64,000 nucleotides of DNA. Source: an uncultured Candidatus Entotheonella sp. (lineage in GTDB: Bacteria; Tectomicrobia; Entotheonellia; Entotheonellales; Entotheonellaceae). The stretch lies in assembly GCA_958295825.1 (NCBI GenBank), contig OY282375.1, positions 3,395,489-3,459,488 of the forward strand, given 5' to 3'. This document shows, piece by piece, positions 17,272-26,094 of the stretch. Below the pieces are notes generated by a model, which saw only the letters and a list, made by a program, of their open reading frames with translations, did not search any database and was not told where the DNA came from. The stretch's first letter is position 1. Each line of letters begins with the position of its first letter. Both the position numbers and the translations under genes were made by a program.

Positions 17272-18300
17272 CTACTCGTCGGAAATACGGAAGCGATACA
17301 CGGCCATCGGCTTCGGTTTGTCCTCTACCAGATCCACCCCCTTGGGCGCCGTATCCAGAAGCGACAGAGCTTTGGCGTCGCCGTCCGACGACAACGCCCG
17401 GGCGGGCTCGTCATCCTCGCTGTAGACGGCCACCAGGGCGTGATTGCCAGCCGGGTCGGAGGCCCTTGCCTTCGCCGTATAGGTGCCGTCTTCCTTGACG
17501 GCATAGGATTTGAGGCGGGTGTATTTGCCGTTCGGCTCCACCACGTAGAGGTGAATCCAGCCGTCTTGTCCCGAACCAAACACGGCTTCAATCGGATCGC
17601 CGATGGCGTAGTCCTGCTGGTTGCCCTTGGTGGTCAGCCAGACGTGGTTGCTGGCCGCCGCGGGTCCGTCGTCGGATTGCTCGCCGGCTATCCGCACCAT
17701 CACGGTTCTGACCAGCACCTTGTCGTCACGGTTTTTGTCCGGCCCACGCACCCGGATGCCTTTTTCAGCAAATTCCTGCTCAAATTCCGCGCTCTTGCCC
17801 GTGTAATAGTCGAGGCCTTTGCGGTACCACCTCGACTTGAGCCGCAGGTAGCGGGTGCTGGCGACCATGAGCAGCCTCTCGCGCCCGGGCTCATCGGCGA
17901 GCAATTCGACTTCGCCCTTGTTGGGAACGGACAGGGTGCGGTTGGCCGGGTACTTGTTGTGCTTCTGGCCTTTGCGGGTCGGGATCAGAAGCGTCACCTC
18001 GTCGGTTTCCTCGTCGATACTGTAGAGGTACAGGAAAAAGGTCTTGTTGCCGCGAATGTGGAAGCGGATCGGCTCGTCCACCTTGAACGCCGCCTTGACC
18101 GGCTCCAGCTTGACGCGCAGTGGCTCGGTGTCGGGGGTCTCGACATGAATGGCCTTCTCGCCAATCTCGTCGATGCCGAGCTCCACGTCGGCGCCAGCCG
18201 GCGTGGCCAGCAGGGCAGCGGCGAACATCAGGGCGACGGCATGAGGCCGGGTTCGAGCCAGACGCCGGGTTGCGCGGGTAATCCGTTCGATTGCTTGCAT
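17272..18300 (-). CDS. Secreted DUF4384 protein
   Basis: 342 aa. Signal peptide about 1-38 (HAVALMFAAALLATPAGA). Two successive DUF4384-type beta domains follow, recognisable by FKVDEPIRFHIRGNKTFFLYLYSID with LLIPTRKG in the first and YAIGDPIEAVFGSGQDGWIHLYVVE in the second. DUF4384 is often fused to caspase domains in bacterial signalling proteins, as in the caspase genes upstream in this operon, where it may bind a partner or wall component. Here it is a stand-alone protein. ATG 18300 has AAGGAGG 8 nt upstream; in-frame codons further upstream lie inside the protease gene. It is the last gene of the minus-strand operon. Function unknown. Confidence 0.8.
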   Translation of the reverse strand: MQAIERITRATRRLARTRPHAVALMFAAALLATPAGADVELGIDEIGEKAIHVETPDTEPLRVKLEPVKAAFKVDEPIRFHIRGNKTFFLYLYSIDEETDEVTLLIPTRKGQKHNKYPANRTLSVPNKGEVELLADEPGRERLLMVASTRYLRLKSRWYRKGLDYYTGKSAEFEQEFAEKGIRVRGPDKNRDDKVLVRTVMVRIAGEQSDDGPAAASNHVWLTTKGNQQDYAIGDPIEAVFGSGQDGWIHLYVVEPNGKYTRLKSYAVKEDGTYTAKARASDPAGNHALVAVYSEDDEPARALSSDGDAKALSLLDTAPKGVDLVEDKPKPMAVYRFRISDE

Positions 18301-18343
18301 GGTCCAGTCCTCCTTAGATGAGATGTGAGTTTGTTGCTCCGGG

Positions 18344-20281
18344 TTACTGCTGCTCCCGCAGGATTTCCTGCAGAATTCTTTCCAGGTCGACCTCGCCATC
18401 CCCGTCCCCGCCTGGCGGCGGTTCCTCCGCTCCCGAGAGGGCGATGTTGCCCGCGTGGATGTGGCCATGACCATACTGGTGGTTGGGCGCGCCGTCGCCT
18501 TTGGGCGTCACGTGCGACAGCACGGCCCGCCGCAATTCCGACGCCGAACGCTGCGGCTGCAGCTGCTTGAGCAGCGCCGCAAAGCCCGCCACGTGCGGGG
18601 CTGCCGCCGAGGTGCCGGGGAAGCGCCCCGGCCCGCCGTTGCCAGCGTAGGCCAGAGAAATGGTATTGTCGGGGGCGCTGATCTCGGGCTTCTGCCGCCG
18701 GTCATCGGTGGGGCCCTGCGAGCTGTACGCCGCCAGCCGGTCGCGGCGCACGTCGACCGCGCCCACGGCCAGCGCGGCGCTGGCCGTGGCCGGAATGCCG
18801 ACGCTGTAATCGGGCACCACGGGAAACAATTGCGCCCCACCCCTCACGAACACGTGCGTGCGCACCGGGCGTTGGACGCGCTTGAGATGCAGCGCCAGGT
18901 ACAGCACCGTGCCGGCCCGCACGCCGCGGCGGGAGCCGATGACCTCGACCGGCGCGCCGCGGCCATTCTGCGGTTGCCGGGATTCCCCCACCGGCTGAAA
19001 CCCGCCAGCCGCATTGCGCCGCAGCAGATAGGCGTCGATATCCTGCGACGACGCCGGCCGCCGCGGGTCCGGCCCCCAGTCGTCCCACACCACCATGACC
19101 ATGAACGGCTGGCCGGTCATCTTGAGGGCAATCACGTCCGGGTAGCCCGAGACGTTGTCGATCGCGCCGTTGCCGTTGCGGTCGCGGGCCGGCTGGGTCC
19201 AGTGCGAGGCGCCTTCGTTGCCGGCGGCGTTGACCCACAGGACGTTGTATTTATCGACGACGTGCGTCACCAGGCGGTCCAGGAGGGCCTTGCCGTTGTG
19301 GGGGCCGTAATGGCCGCCGCCCGAAAAGTTGATGATGTCGACGCCCTGCTGCGCCAGCCACTGCGCCGCCTGGACGATCTGGCCTTCCTGACCGTCCACC
19401 ACGGCCAGGTACAGCTCGGCATGCGGCGCCATGTCGGCGATGATTTCCGCGCAGGCGGTGCCGTGCACGCCGCCCGTTTCCAGACGTTGCGCCTTGTTGA
19501 AGGCCCGCGCGGCCTGCGCTTCCGGCAGCTCGCCGGCGCGCACGAGGCTGTCGTAACGCTCAAAGCCGAAATCCAGGATGCCCACCTTGACCCGTTTGCC
19601 GGTGACGCCGGCCCGGTGCAAACGCTGCACTTGCGACAACCGCACGCCCTCGCTCACCCGCTCGCCGTAGCCGCCGTCCGGGTTGGGCGCCAGCGGGTGA
19701 TACGTCGGCTCGGCGTCCATGAAGTACAGTGCCTGCAGGCGGCCCAGGGATTTGACGCTATCCAGAGGCAAGCGCGCGTAGACCACGTTGTCGAAAATCG
19801 TGACCACCTCACCGCCTTGCTCCGCAATGCGCGCCCGCAACGCGGCTACGTCGGCCGTCGATTCGGCAAACAGGCGCACGCCGGCCTGGCCGCCGGCGTA
19901 CGGAACGTCGAGTTCCTTGGCTTGCTCGGTCAGGTCGAAGTCGCCTTTGGTGCGGTGGCCGTCGACCAGTTGCAGGAGATTCATGGCGATTTTATCGGGG
20001 CCCTGCGGCAGCGACGCGTTCTTGGCGTACGTCTCAAACGGCAGGTCGAGGCTCATGGGGACGCTGTTCAGGGCTTCTTCCAGGGAGACGTCATCCCGTT
20101 CCCAGGTCGTTCCATCCGAGGCGTCCGCTTCACCCAGGGAGGGCGTCTCGGACTCCCGAAGCTCCTCGCCGATGGCGCGCAGTGTCTCCTCGATCGTTTG
20201 GGCTTGCACGGCAGCGGGCATGACTGCTGCGCCGAGCAGGACGAGCCCGCTCAGCAAGATCGTCGTCAGGGTCAAAAGCAT
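18344..20281 (-). CDS. Subtilisin-like (S8) serine protease, secreted
   Basis: 645 aa. Signal peptide 1-28. An N-terminal region to about 200 includes a propeptide-like domain (VAALRARIAEQGGEVVTIFD, then ARLPLDSVKSLGRLQALYF). The S8 catalytic domain has D237 in VGILDFGFE, H273 in GVHGTACAE, the oxyanion asparagine in NAAGNEG (about 355) and S558 in FPGTSAAAPHVAGF. A stretch resembling a calcium loop (DRNGNGAID) lies at 368-376. The C-terminus is acidic and glycine-rich. It probably acts in the periplasm or outside the cell. It is next to three caspase-fold genes and shares its propeptide-like domain with the adjacent pseudocaspase, suggesting a proteolytic cascade (inference). AGGAGGAGA precedes the ATG. 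Confidence 0.9.
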   Translation of the reverse strand: MLLTLTTILLSGLVLLGAAVMPAAVQAQTIEETLRAIGEELRESETPSLGEADASDGTTWERDDVSLEEALNSVPMSLDLPFETYAKNASLPQGPDKIAMNLLQLVDGHRTKGDFDLTEQAKELDVPYAGGQAGVRLFAESTADVAALRARIAEQGGEVVTIFDNVVYARLPLDSVKSLGRLQALYFMDAEPTYHPLAPNPDGGYGERVSEGVRLSQVQRLHRAGVTGKRVKVGILDFGFERYDSLVRAGELPEAQAARAFNKAQRLETGGVHGTACAEIIADMAPHAELYLAVVDGQEGQIVQAAQWLAQQGVDIINFSGGGHYGPHNGKALLDRLVTHVVDKYNVLWVNAAGNEGASHWTQPARDRNGNGAIDNVSGYPDVIALKMTGQPFMVMVVWDDWGPDPRRPASSQDIDAYLLRRNAAGGFQPVGESRQPQNGRGAPVEVIGSRRGVRAGTVLYLALHLKRVQRPVRTHVFVRGGAQLFPVVPDYSVGIPATASAALAVGAVDVRRDRLAAYSSQGPTDDRRQKPEISAPDNTISLAYAGNGGPGRFPGTSAAAPHVAGFAALLKQLQPQRSASELRRAVLSHVTPKGDGAPNHQYGHGHIHAGNIALSGAEEPPPGGDGDGEVDLERILQEILREQQ

Positions 20282-20340
20282 CGTGTCTCCTCCTGTTCAG
20301 GGGGTTGGCGTCGGGCCCGTTGCCGGGCCTGTGGTCCTGT

Positions 20341-21546
20341 TCAGCGGGATGGTGGAACCGTGGGCGGCCCGAACAACACCTGGCCCCCCCAGTCCATCCG
20401 CCATACCGCTTCCTGCATGACAAAATCTTCCAGCGTTCCGACGGGCAGCGTGGCATACAGAATGTTTTCGAACTCCGTTTGCACTGATCCTCCCAGACCA
20501 ACGACCTGCTCCTTGAGAGCGCCGAGGTTATCCGCGGAGATGGCGTTGATGATGACCTCCACCTGAGCGTTCGGAATATCAAGCTGGCGCTCGGCGACGT
20601 ATGCCCGCACGCCTTCCATGCCGTCCGCTTCGTAGGCACGGATCAGGCCGACCAGAGTGGCGTCCAGCTTGTCCGCCAGGCTGACGGCCGCCGGCCTGGA
20701 GTCCTCATCAGATTTGCCCACCAGAGGGAAATCCGGCCCGTAAAGCCGGATACCGGGAAACTGGCGGTTGGAACCATCGGAACCGAGAGCGGGAAGATGG
20801 CGCCCGACATAACCCGCCAGCTCGAACACCGACACGCGCCCGTCCTGGTCGGCGTCGGCCCAGCCTTGCAGCCCTTGCTGCAGCACGGCCGTGAAACGGC
20901 TGAGTCCAACGCCGGAGTAAGCCGCACCCCCCGGACCAGTGGCCTGGATCAGGTGCGTGCCCTGGACGCCAGTGTCCACGTCGACATACATGCTGCCGTC
21001 GAAAATCAGCAGCCGACGATTCGCCTGCACCCCGTCCAGCGCCGCCTGCAATTCGGTGGCGCTTAACAGGGTGGCCAGGCTCTGCGCCCCCTGGCCGGAT
21101 GGCGCTGCATCTTGAGGCGCCAGCCAGGTCTCTCCCTCCGACAGCTCGTAACGGGACAGCGCGTGACCGGACAGCGTGTGACCGGAAAAATAGAACACAA
21201 AGATGTCTTCGGCCCTGAGGCGCGCGGCTGCCCGGTTCACGGCTTGCAAGATGGCCGCTTTGCTGGCCTGTTGGTCCGTCAATTCGCCCACCTCGACCGC
21301 GCCATACAGCGCTGCCGCGCCCTTCTTCAGGACTGTGGCCACGGCCTGGACATCCGCCACCGATCCCGGCAAATCCGAGATCGAGGACGCTGCATAGTCG
21401 CTGATGCCAATGGCGAGTACGTGCAGCAACCGTCTTTTGTCGTCAATCTCTCTCTCTCCGATGGCCTTTCCGATGGCGGCGTCAGCCGGCTGCCACCAGA
21501 CAGCCAGCACCAGCAGTACGAGACAGCCTTGGTAAGTCTTCATCAT
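20341..21546 (-). CDS. Caspase-fold protein lacking the catalytic cysteine, with EF-hand loop and protease-propeptide-like tail
   Basis: 401 aa. Signal peptide 1-23. The caspase fold is clear (LHVLAIGISDYAA, IFVFYFSGHTLSG with H123). Where active members have D-A/S-C, this one reads IFDGSMYVD, so the nucleophile position is S185 and proteolysis is unlikely. A 12-residue EF-hand-type calcium loop (DADQDGRVSVFE) follows. The last 100 residues (LGALKEQVVGLGGSVQTEFE, then ILYATLPVGTLED) resemble the propeptide-like domain of the S8 protease encoded next to it. This could be a regulatory decoy, inhibitor or chaperone for that protease; this is inference. The gene lies 59 bp upstream of the S8 gene on the same strand. 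Confidence 0.85.
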   Translation of the reverse strand: MMKTYQGCLVLLVLAVWWQPADAAIGKAIGEREIDDKRRLLHVLAIGISDYAASSISDLPGSVADVQAVATVLKKGAAALYGAVEVGELTDQQASKAAILQAVNRAAARLRAEDIFVFYFSGHTLSGHALSRYELSEGETWLAPQDAAPSGQGAQSLATLLSATELQAALDGVQANRRLLIFDGSMYVDVDTGVQGTHLIQATGPGGAAYSGVGLSRFTAVLQQGLQGWADADQDGRVSVFELAGYVGRHLPALGSDGSNRQFPGIRLYGPDFPLVGKSDEDSRPAAVSLADKLDATLVGLIRAYEADGMEGVRAYVAERQLDIPNAQVEVIINAISADNLGALKEQVVGLGGSVQTEFENILYATLPVGTLEDFVMQEAVWRMDWGGQVLFGPPTVPPSR

Positions 21547-21611
21547 TAGTCTCCCGATGGTCTGTTGGAATGTCTATCGCAGGCATTGCTCATCCCGGCT
21601 CGGCCAAACCC

Positions 21612-22490
21612 TCAGCCGTCCTGGCACAAGACCTGCACCTCCACCCGGCGGTTGAGGGCGTGCGCCGACTCGGTATCGTCGGTTGTCAGCAGCCGGTTTT
21701 CCCCTTCTCCCCGTGCTTCCAGACGGCCCTGCAAATCCCTCTGAATTCCCACGATAAAGGCCCGCACGCTTGCGGCCCGGCGCTCCGAAAGACGCTGGTT
21801 ATAAGTGGCGCGGCCGCGGCTGTCCGTATGGCCCACCAGGCGGTAGCGGTGCGCGCTATCGTGAACCCGGCGCAGGACCTCGGCGAGTTCCGCCACCTTG
21901 GGACGGTTGTTCGCGTCGATGGCCGCCCGGTCATAGGCGAACGGGATCCGGACGTTCAGGCGCGGGCAGACGCCGAGGGCCTTGTGGTTCGAGGTCACGC
22001 GCAGGACGCAGGCCATCTCATCCGCGTCCATCGGCGCCTCGGCCAGGCTGCGCTCGAAGGCCTCGTATGGGGCGCGCAGCCGGGACGGCAACGGCGCAGC
22101 GGAGCCGGCGCGCAGGTACTGAAAGGTGCGCGCCGCCTCGCAGGTGCGGCCCAGGCGATGCTGCATCAGGGCGCCATACGCCTGCGCCATGAAGGCGAGC
22201 CGGGGTTCCGCCGCCTCTTCATGGGCCTGTTGATACGCCGCCAGGGCCGCGTCCCACTGACCCAGCATGCGGTGCGCGTTGCCCTTGACGAACCAGGCGT
22301 TGAAGCTGGGACAGCGGGCAATGACGCCGTCCAGCAGCATCAGCGCCTGCCCGGCGTCCGTTTGCCGCAGGGCGCGGTCGTAATCCACTCTGGCCTGCTC
22401 GCAGGCGGTGGCGGCAGGCGCCTCGGATGGTTGCCAGACGGCGCCGGCGAACAACAGCAGGCTCAACACGATTCGCAGACCTCGCGACAT
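21612..22490 (-). CDS. OmpA-family protein with TPR-like N-terminal half
   Basis: 292 aa. Signal peptide 1-27. Residues 30-140 form TPR-like helices (AWFVKGNAHRMLGQWDAALAA). The C-terminal half is an OmpA/MotB peptidoglycan-binding domain: IPFAYDRAAID, LVGHTDSRGRATYNQRLSER, then the ending HALNRRVEVQV. It would anchor to the cell wall from the periplasm or outer membrane. It lies between two caspase genes in the operon, so it may tether or scaffold the protease system. GGGAG precedes the ATG at 22490. Confidence 0.88.
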   Translation of the reverse strand: MSRGLRIVLSLLLFAGAVWQPSEAPAATACEQARVDYDRALRQTDAGQALMLLDGVIARCPSFNAWFVKGNAHRMLGQWDAALAAYQQAHEEAAEPRLAFMAQAYGALMQHRLGRTCEAARTFQYLRAGSAAPLPSRLRAPYEAFERSLAEAPMDADEMACVLRVTSNHKALGVCPRLNVRIPFAYDRAAIDANNRPKVAELAEVLRRVHDSAHRYRLVGHTDSRGRATYNQRLSERRAASVRAFIVGIQRDLQGRLEARGEGENRLLTTDDTESAHALNRRVEVQVLCQDG

Positions 22491-22518
22491 GGCGATCTCC
22501 CTTCCTTGATGGCTGTTA

Positions 22519-24201
22519 TCAGTCGCAACCCCGAAATCCGGGCGCCCGGCTCGGCACGGTCACCACCCGGACCACCTGGCGCGCCAGGTTGGGGTCGTCG
22601 GCGGCCTGCAGCAGGGCCATCAGTTCCCGGTGCCCGGCCGTCCCCGGCGCAAACGCGGCTCCGTTGAGCAGACGCGCGTCGTACAACGATGGTCGCCGGA
22701 TAAACCCCGCCGCCACCACGTAGTCAATGCCGAACGGCGGCGTCACGTGGATATTGCCCACCTGCACGGGCTGCCCGCCTTGGACGGCCGCCAGCTCGCG
22801 CTCGTGATACGGGTACAGGATCCGCAGGGCGCCGTCCGGGGCGGCGTCCACCAGGAGCAGGTGGGCGGTTTCGTCCATGCGGGTGGAAAAGCCCAGGACG
22901 TCACCGGCCTCGAACGTCTCGCCACAGTAGCCGTCCATGCGCACGTCGATCTGGAAGCGCTGCGCCGCATTCGGGATGCGCAGCAACTGCTGCACCCAGA
23001 GTTGCTGGCGCAGCGCCTGCAGCAGGGTTGCTTCGTCACCGGCGAATACCAGATCACCGGCCGCGCTCAGCAGGCGGATGACGCCGTCCGCCCGCACCAC
23101 GCGCAGGTCGTGCGTCCCGCTTGCCAGGACCAAGCCAGCGGTCTCCTGGATAAGCGTCGTCAGCCGCGGCGCCTCCCCTTGCACCTCGACGCGCAACGGC
23201 GCGCCAACCCTCGGTTGCGGCTCGGCAGCGGCGGGTTGCGGCGGGCTGGGAAAGGCGGCCTGGTCTTGCAGCCCGCCGCTGTCCTCCCCGGGCAGGGGCA
23301 ACAGCTGCGGGCTGTGGGCGTACCCGGCGGCGCTCATGCGGGCGCGGACGGCGGCAAAGAGTTCGCCGTTGCTGACCGTGCCGTCATGGTTCGCGTCCGC
23401 GCCGCCCATCTGCCGCAAGGTGCGTAACAGGCTGTCCGTGAAGGCGCCGTGCGGCTTGCCGTCCAGGGTGCGGCCCGGATCCGTCTCATCGATCGCTAGC
23501 TCTTTTTTGCTCGACGCCGTCAGGGTCGCCAGATGCCGGTACGGATACGGTGGCGCAGCCGCACCAGCGGCCTCAAAGGTCGTATCTTCGAGACCGGCGG
23601 TAAGCTCGGCGCCGAGCATGCGGTAAACCGTCACCGCCGGGGCGTACAGGGCGCGCGACGTGTGCTGGGAATAACAACTGTCGATGAGCACCAAGCCCCG
23701 CACCTGCTTGTCGTCGATGGCTTGCAGGAGCGGCCGCAGGTCGCGGGCGCCGATGACCAGGGAGTCGAGTTGTTCGGCTTGGGCGCCGGAAGCGGCAAAA
23801 TCCACCGGCACGAAGGCACCGGAGTGGTGCGGCAACGGCAACAGGAGGGTCGGGTCGAAGGCGCTGGTGCCGTGCCCCGAAAGGTATATCAGAACGAAGT
23901 CGCCGCTTTGACTGGTCTTGCCCAAGGCTGCGATCGCCCCGAGGATGCGGCGGCGCGTGGCTTGGTCGTCGAGTAGCACCGTGATGTCCTGAGGAGCAAA
24001 GCCGCCGTGCGCCACCAGAGCGCCCCGCAAGGCGGCCACGTCGTGGGGCGGCCCCTGCAGGTCGGACACACGCGGGTCGGCGTAGTTGCCGATGCCGACC
24101 AGCAAGGCGCGCTTGACCGCTTCGGCCGGCGCCGCGGCCACACTCCCCAGCGCCAGCGCGAACAGGGCCAGGCGGCACCACAATGGACAAGATGTCAGCA
24201 T
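22519..24201 (-). CDS. Secreted caspase with EF-hand loop and DUF4384-like C-terminus
   Basis: 560 aa. Signal peptide 1-27. The peptidase C14 domain has H110 in LIYLSGHGTSAF and C176 in LVLIDSCYSQH, so it should be active. A 12-residue EF-hand-type loop (DANHDGTVSNGE) occurs late in the domain, in the same relative place as in the pseudocaspase of this operon. The C-terminal 200 residues resemble DUF4384 (QIDVRMDG, DETAHLLLVDAAPDGALRIL). ATG 24201 has AGGAGGA upstream and lies 2 bp after the DUF3160 gene; an in-frame codon at 24321 would lie inside that gene. Calcium could gate the enzyme, as in metacaspases, but that is inferred from the loop alone. Confidence 0.88.
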   Translation of the reverse strand: MLTSCPLWCRLALFALALGSVAAAPAEAVKRALLVGIGNYADPRVSDLQGPPHDVAALRGALVAHGGFAPQDITVLLDDQATRRRILGAIAALGKTSQSGDFVLIYLSGHGTSAFDPTLLLPLPHHSGAFVPVDFAASGAQAEQLDSLVIGARDLRPLLQAIDDKQVRGLVLIDSCYSQHTSRALYAPAVTVYRMLGAELTAGLEDTTFEAAGAAAPPYPYRHLATLTASSKKELAIDETDPGRTLDGKPHGAFTDSLLRTLRQMGGADANHDGTVSNGELFAAVRARMSAAGYAHSPQLLPLPGEDSGGLQDQAAFPSPPQPAAAEPQPRVGAPLRVEVQGEAPRLTTLIQETAGLVLASGTHDLRVVRADGVIRLLSAAGDLVFAGDEATLLQALRQQLWVQQLLRIPNAAQRFQIDVRMDGYCGETFEAGDVLGFSTRMDETAHLLLVDAAPDGALRILYPYHERELAAVQGGQPVQVGNIHVTPPFGIDYVVAAGFIRRPSLYDARLLNGAAFAPGTAGHRELMALLQAADDPNLARQVVRVVTVPSRAPGFRGCD

Positions 24202-24203
24202 GG

Positions 24204-26063
24204 TTATGGCTCCTCCTGCGTTGCCGCGACCGTGGCGCCGCAGGGAGGGGGCGCCGCTGCCAGCAGGCCCCGCCAGTCGGCGTCGCTGAGGCGCTCCGCC
24301 ATGGGGTGCTTGAACTCGCACTGGGTGAAGCGGGCGCCGCGGGCGGTCTGGTCCGCGCCCGTCGTCAGGGCAACCAATCGCGCCAGGCCGGTGGCTTCCT
24401 GCAGGACCTCCCGGCTGGCCGGGTTGGTGTGAACGTCTACCACGATCGGCGCGTCCGGGCCACCCGTCAGGGCCACCAGAGCCGCGTCCAGGTCGTTGAG
24501 GAAGGCTTCGTCCGTTGCCGTCAGGCCACCCGGCGCGGCCTCGCGCAGCGCGATGGCGATGACGCGGTCGAGAAGGTCGGCGAACGCCGCCCAGGCGGCG
24601 TGCGGGGTGACGCGCCGGTGCGCCTCGACCACCCGCGCCAAGGCCAGGTAGAGCGGCAGCGAGGGCTCCAGCCGCGCCCCGGGAGGCCGTGTCGGGGCCA
24701 GCACCAGACCCTTGCCGGCCGGGGTGTACGATTGCTTGGCGTACAGCAGCGCGGCGTACCGTTGCCAGGTCCAGAAGGCGCGCAGGGCCGTCAGGCGGTC
24801 CGCCGACGCAGAGCGCAAGCCCGCGCGGATCAACTGCTGGTGCAGAGCGCTTAACCCGTCAGCGCTTTCGAGCGCCTGTTGCGCCCGCTCCCAAGCCGTC
24901 TCGTAGCCCTCAAAGGCCATTTCGTCTTGCTGTTGCAGACGTTCATAAGACGTCTGGCTGCCCCACAGGGCCATGAGCTCGGCCAGCAACGGAAAGCCCT
25001 TGACCGCCCTGCCGTTGATCAGCGTCAGGCCGAATGGCGTGGCGTCCCCGGCGCCCTGGAAGGCGCCGGTGCCATTGAAGACGAGTCGCTGGAAGGCCTC
25101 GGATTCCGGCGTGTAGCGCTGCGGCAACAGGCGCCAGCCGGTCAGGACGTCGGCCGCGGTAACGCCGTCTTCGAGTTGGCTGGCGTCCACCACACCCCCA
25201 ATAATGCGCGGCTGCAGACCCTGTTCTTTCGCCAGCGCCAGCAGGCGCGCGCGAAACGTCTCGGCAGGCTCGCCGTCGAGCGCCAGCAGGACCGCGTTGG
25301 GCAGGTCTTCCGGCGGTCCGAAACGCCAATTGAGGCTGCGCAACAGGTCGCCGTGTTCCTTGGCCAGGCTGGGGTCTTGCTCGATGCGGCGAGCCAGGCG
25401 CACGGCCTGCCGGGTCAGGCGGTCGGCCAGCGCCTCGCTCACCCCGGTGGCCTTGCTGGCCGTGATCGCGAACAGGACGGTGCCGGCATACCGCACGGTG
25501 CGGAAGTAGCGCTCCAGCTCGGCGTCGCCGCGGTAATGACCGCGCGGCTTGAATTGCGTGTAGTCGATCGTCTGCCCCCACAGCGGCGACCGTGTCATGA
25601 CCTCGGCCGCGCGCGCCAGGTCCAGCTCGGCCTGGGCGCGCGCCGGCTCTCCGGCGCCGGCGATCTGGTCGTGCCCGCGCCACAGCGCCAGCAGCACGGC
25701 CAGGTAATCCCGATTGGCCTGGTTGGCGGGATCAACCGGAGCCGCCGCCACCTGGGCCGCCAACCCCGCGAGGATCCGGCCAACTGCGCCAACGTGACGC
25801 TCGCGTTCCAGCGCCCGGCTCACCGCGGTGCGGATCATGCCGTAGCTCAGCAGCAGCACGTCCTCGGTGACGTAGTTCGGCACCCCCTCCTGCCGGTTGC
25901 GCGCATAGACTTCGAACAGCCCCGCGGCGTGTTCGCTCGGCGGCTCGGCGTCCGCCGTCCATCCCGGCGTCGCCAGCATACCGGTTAAGGCGCAGACGAA
26001 CGTCAGGCATCGGCAGCAACCGGCAAATGACCAGCGCCGCGGCGTTTGATTCCCTGCAGTCAT
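24204..26063 (-). CDS. DUF3160-family secreted protein
   Basis: 619 aa. Signal peptide with C-rich hydrophobic core to about 37. The body is helical. It matches the DUF3160 family by its YVTEDVLLLSYGMIRTAVSR start and by the conserved FWTWQRYAALLYAKQSYTP motif near 445, where family members have a tryptophan-rich helix ending in AKQSYT. The biochemical role of this family is not established. It is followed, 2 bp later, by the caspase gene, so the two are translationally linked. AAGGAG lies upstream of ATG 26063. Confidence 0.8.
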   Translation of the reverse strand: MTAGNQTPRRWSFAGCCRCLTFVCALTGMLATPGWTADAEPPSEHAAGLFEVYARNRQEGVPNYVTEDVLLLSYGMIRTAVSRALERERHVGAVGRILAGLAAQVAAAPVDPANQANRDYLAVLLALWRGHDQIAGAGEPARAQAELDLARAAEVMTRSPLWGQTIDYTQFKPRGHYRGDAELERYFRTVRYAGTVLFAITASKATGVSEALADRLTRQAVRLARRIEQDPSLAKEHGDLLRSLNWRFGPPEDLPNAVLLALDGEPAETFRARLLALAKEQGLQPRIIGGVVDASQLEDGVTAADVLTGWRLLPQRYTPESEAFQRLVFNGTGAFQGAGDATPFGLTLINGRAVKGFPLLAELMALWGSQTSYERLQQQDEMAFEGYETAWERAQQALESADGLSALHQQLIRAGLRSASADRLTALRAFWTWQRYAALLYAKQSYTPAGKGLVLAPTRPPGARLEPSLPLYLALARVVEAHRRVTPHAAWAAFADLLDRVIAIALREAAPGGLTATDEAFLNDLDAALVALTGGPDAPIVVDVHTNPASREVLQEATGLARLVALTTGADQTARGARFTQCEFKHPMAERLSDADWRGLLAAAPPPCGATVAATQEEP

Positions 26064-26094
26064 ACCTCGTGCTCCTTTCTGCGCAGCGTGCGGC

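Noticed and set aside
18455..20566. 703-aa plus-strand ORF opposite the S8 protease
   Set aside because: Antisense to a gene with a complete catalytic triad; the product is rich in H, R, G and A without domain features, as expected from GC-rich antisense DNA.
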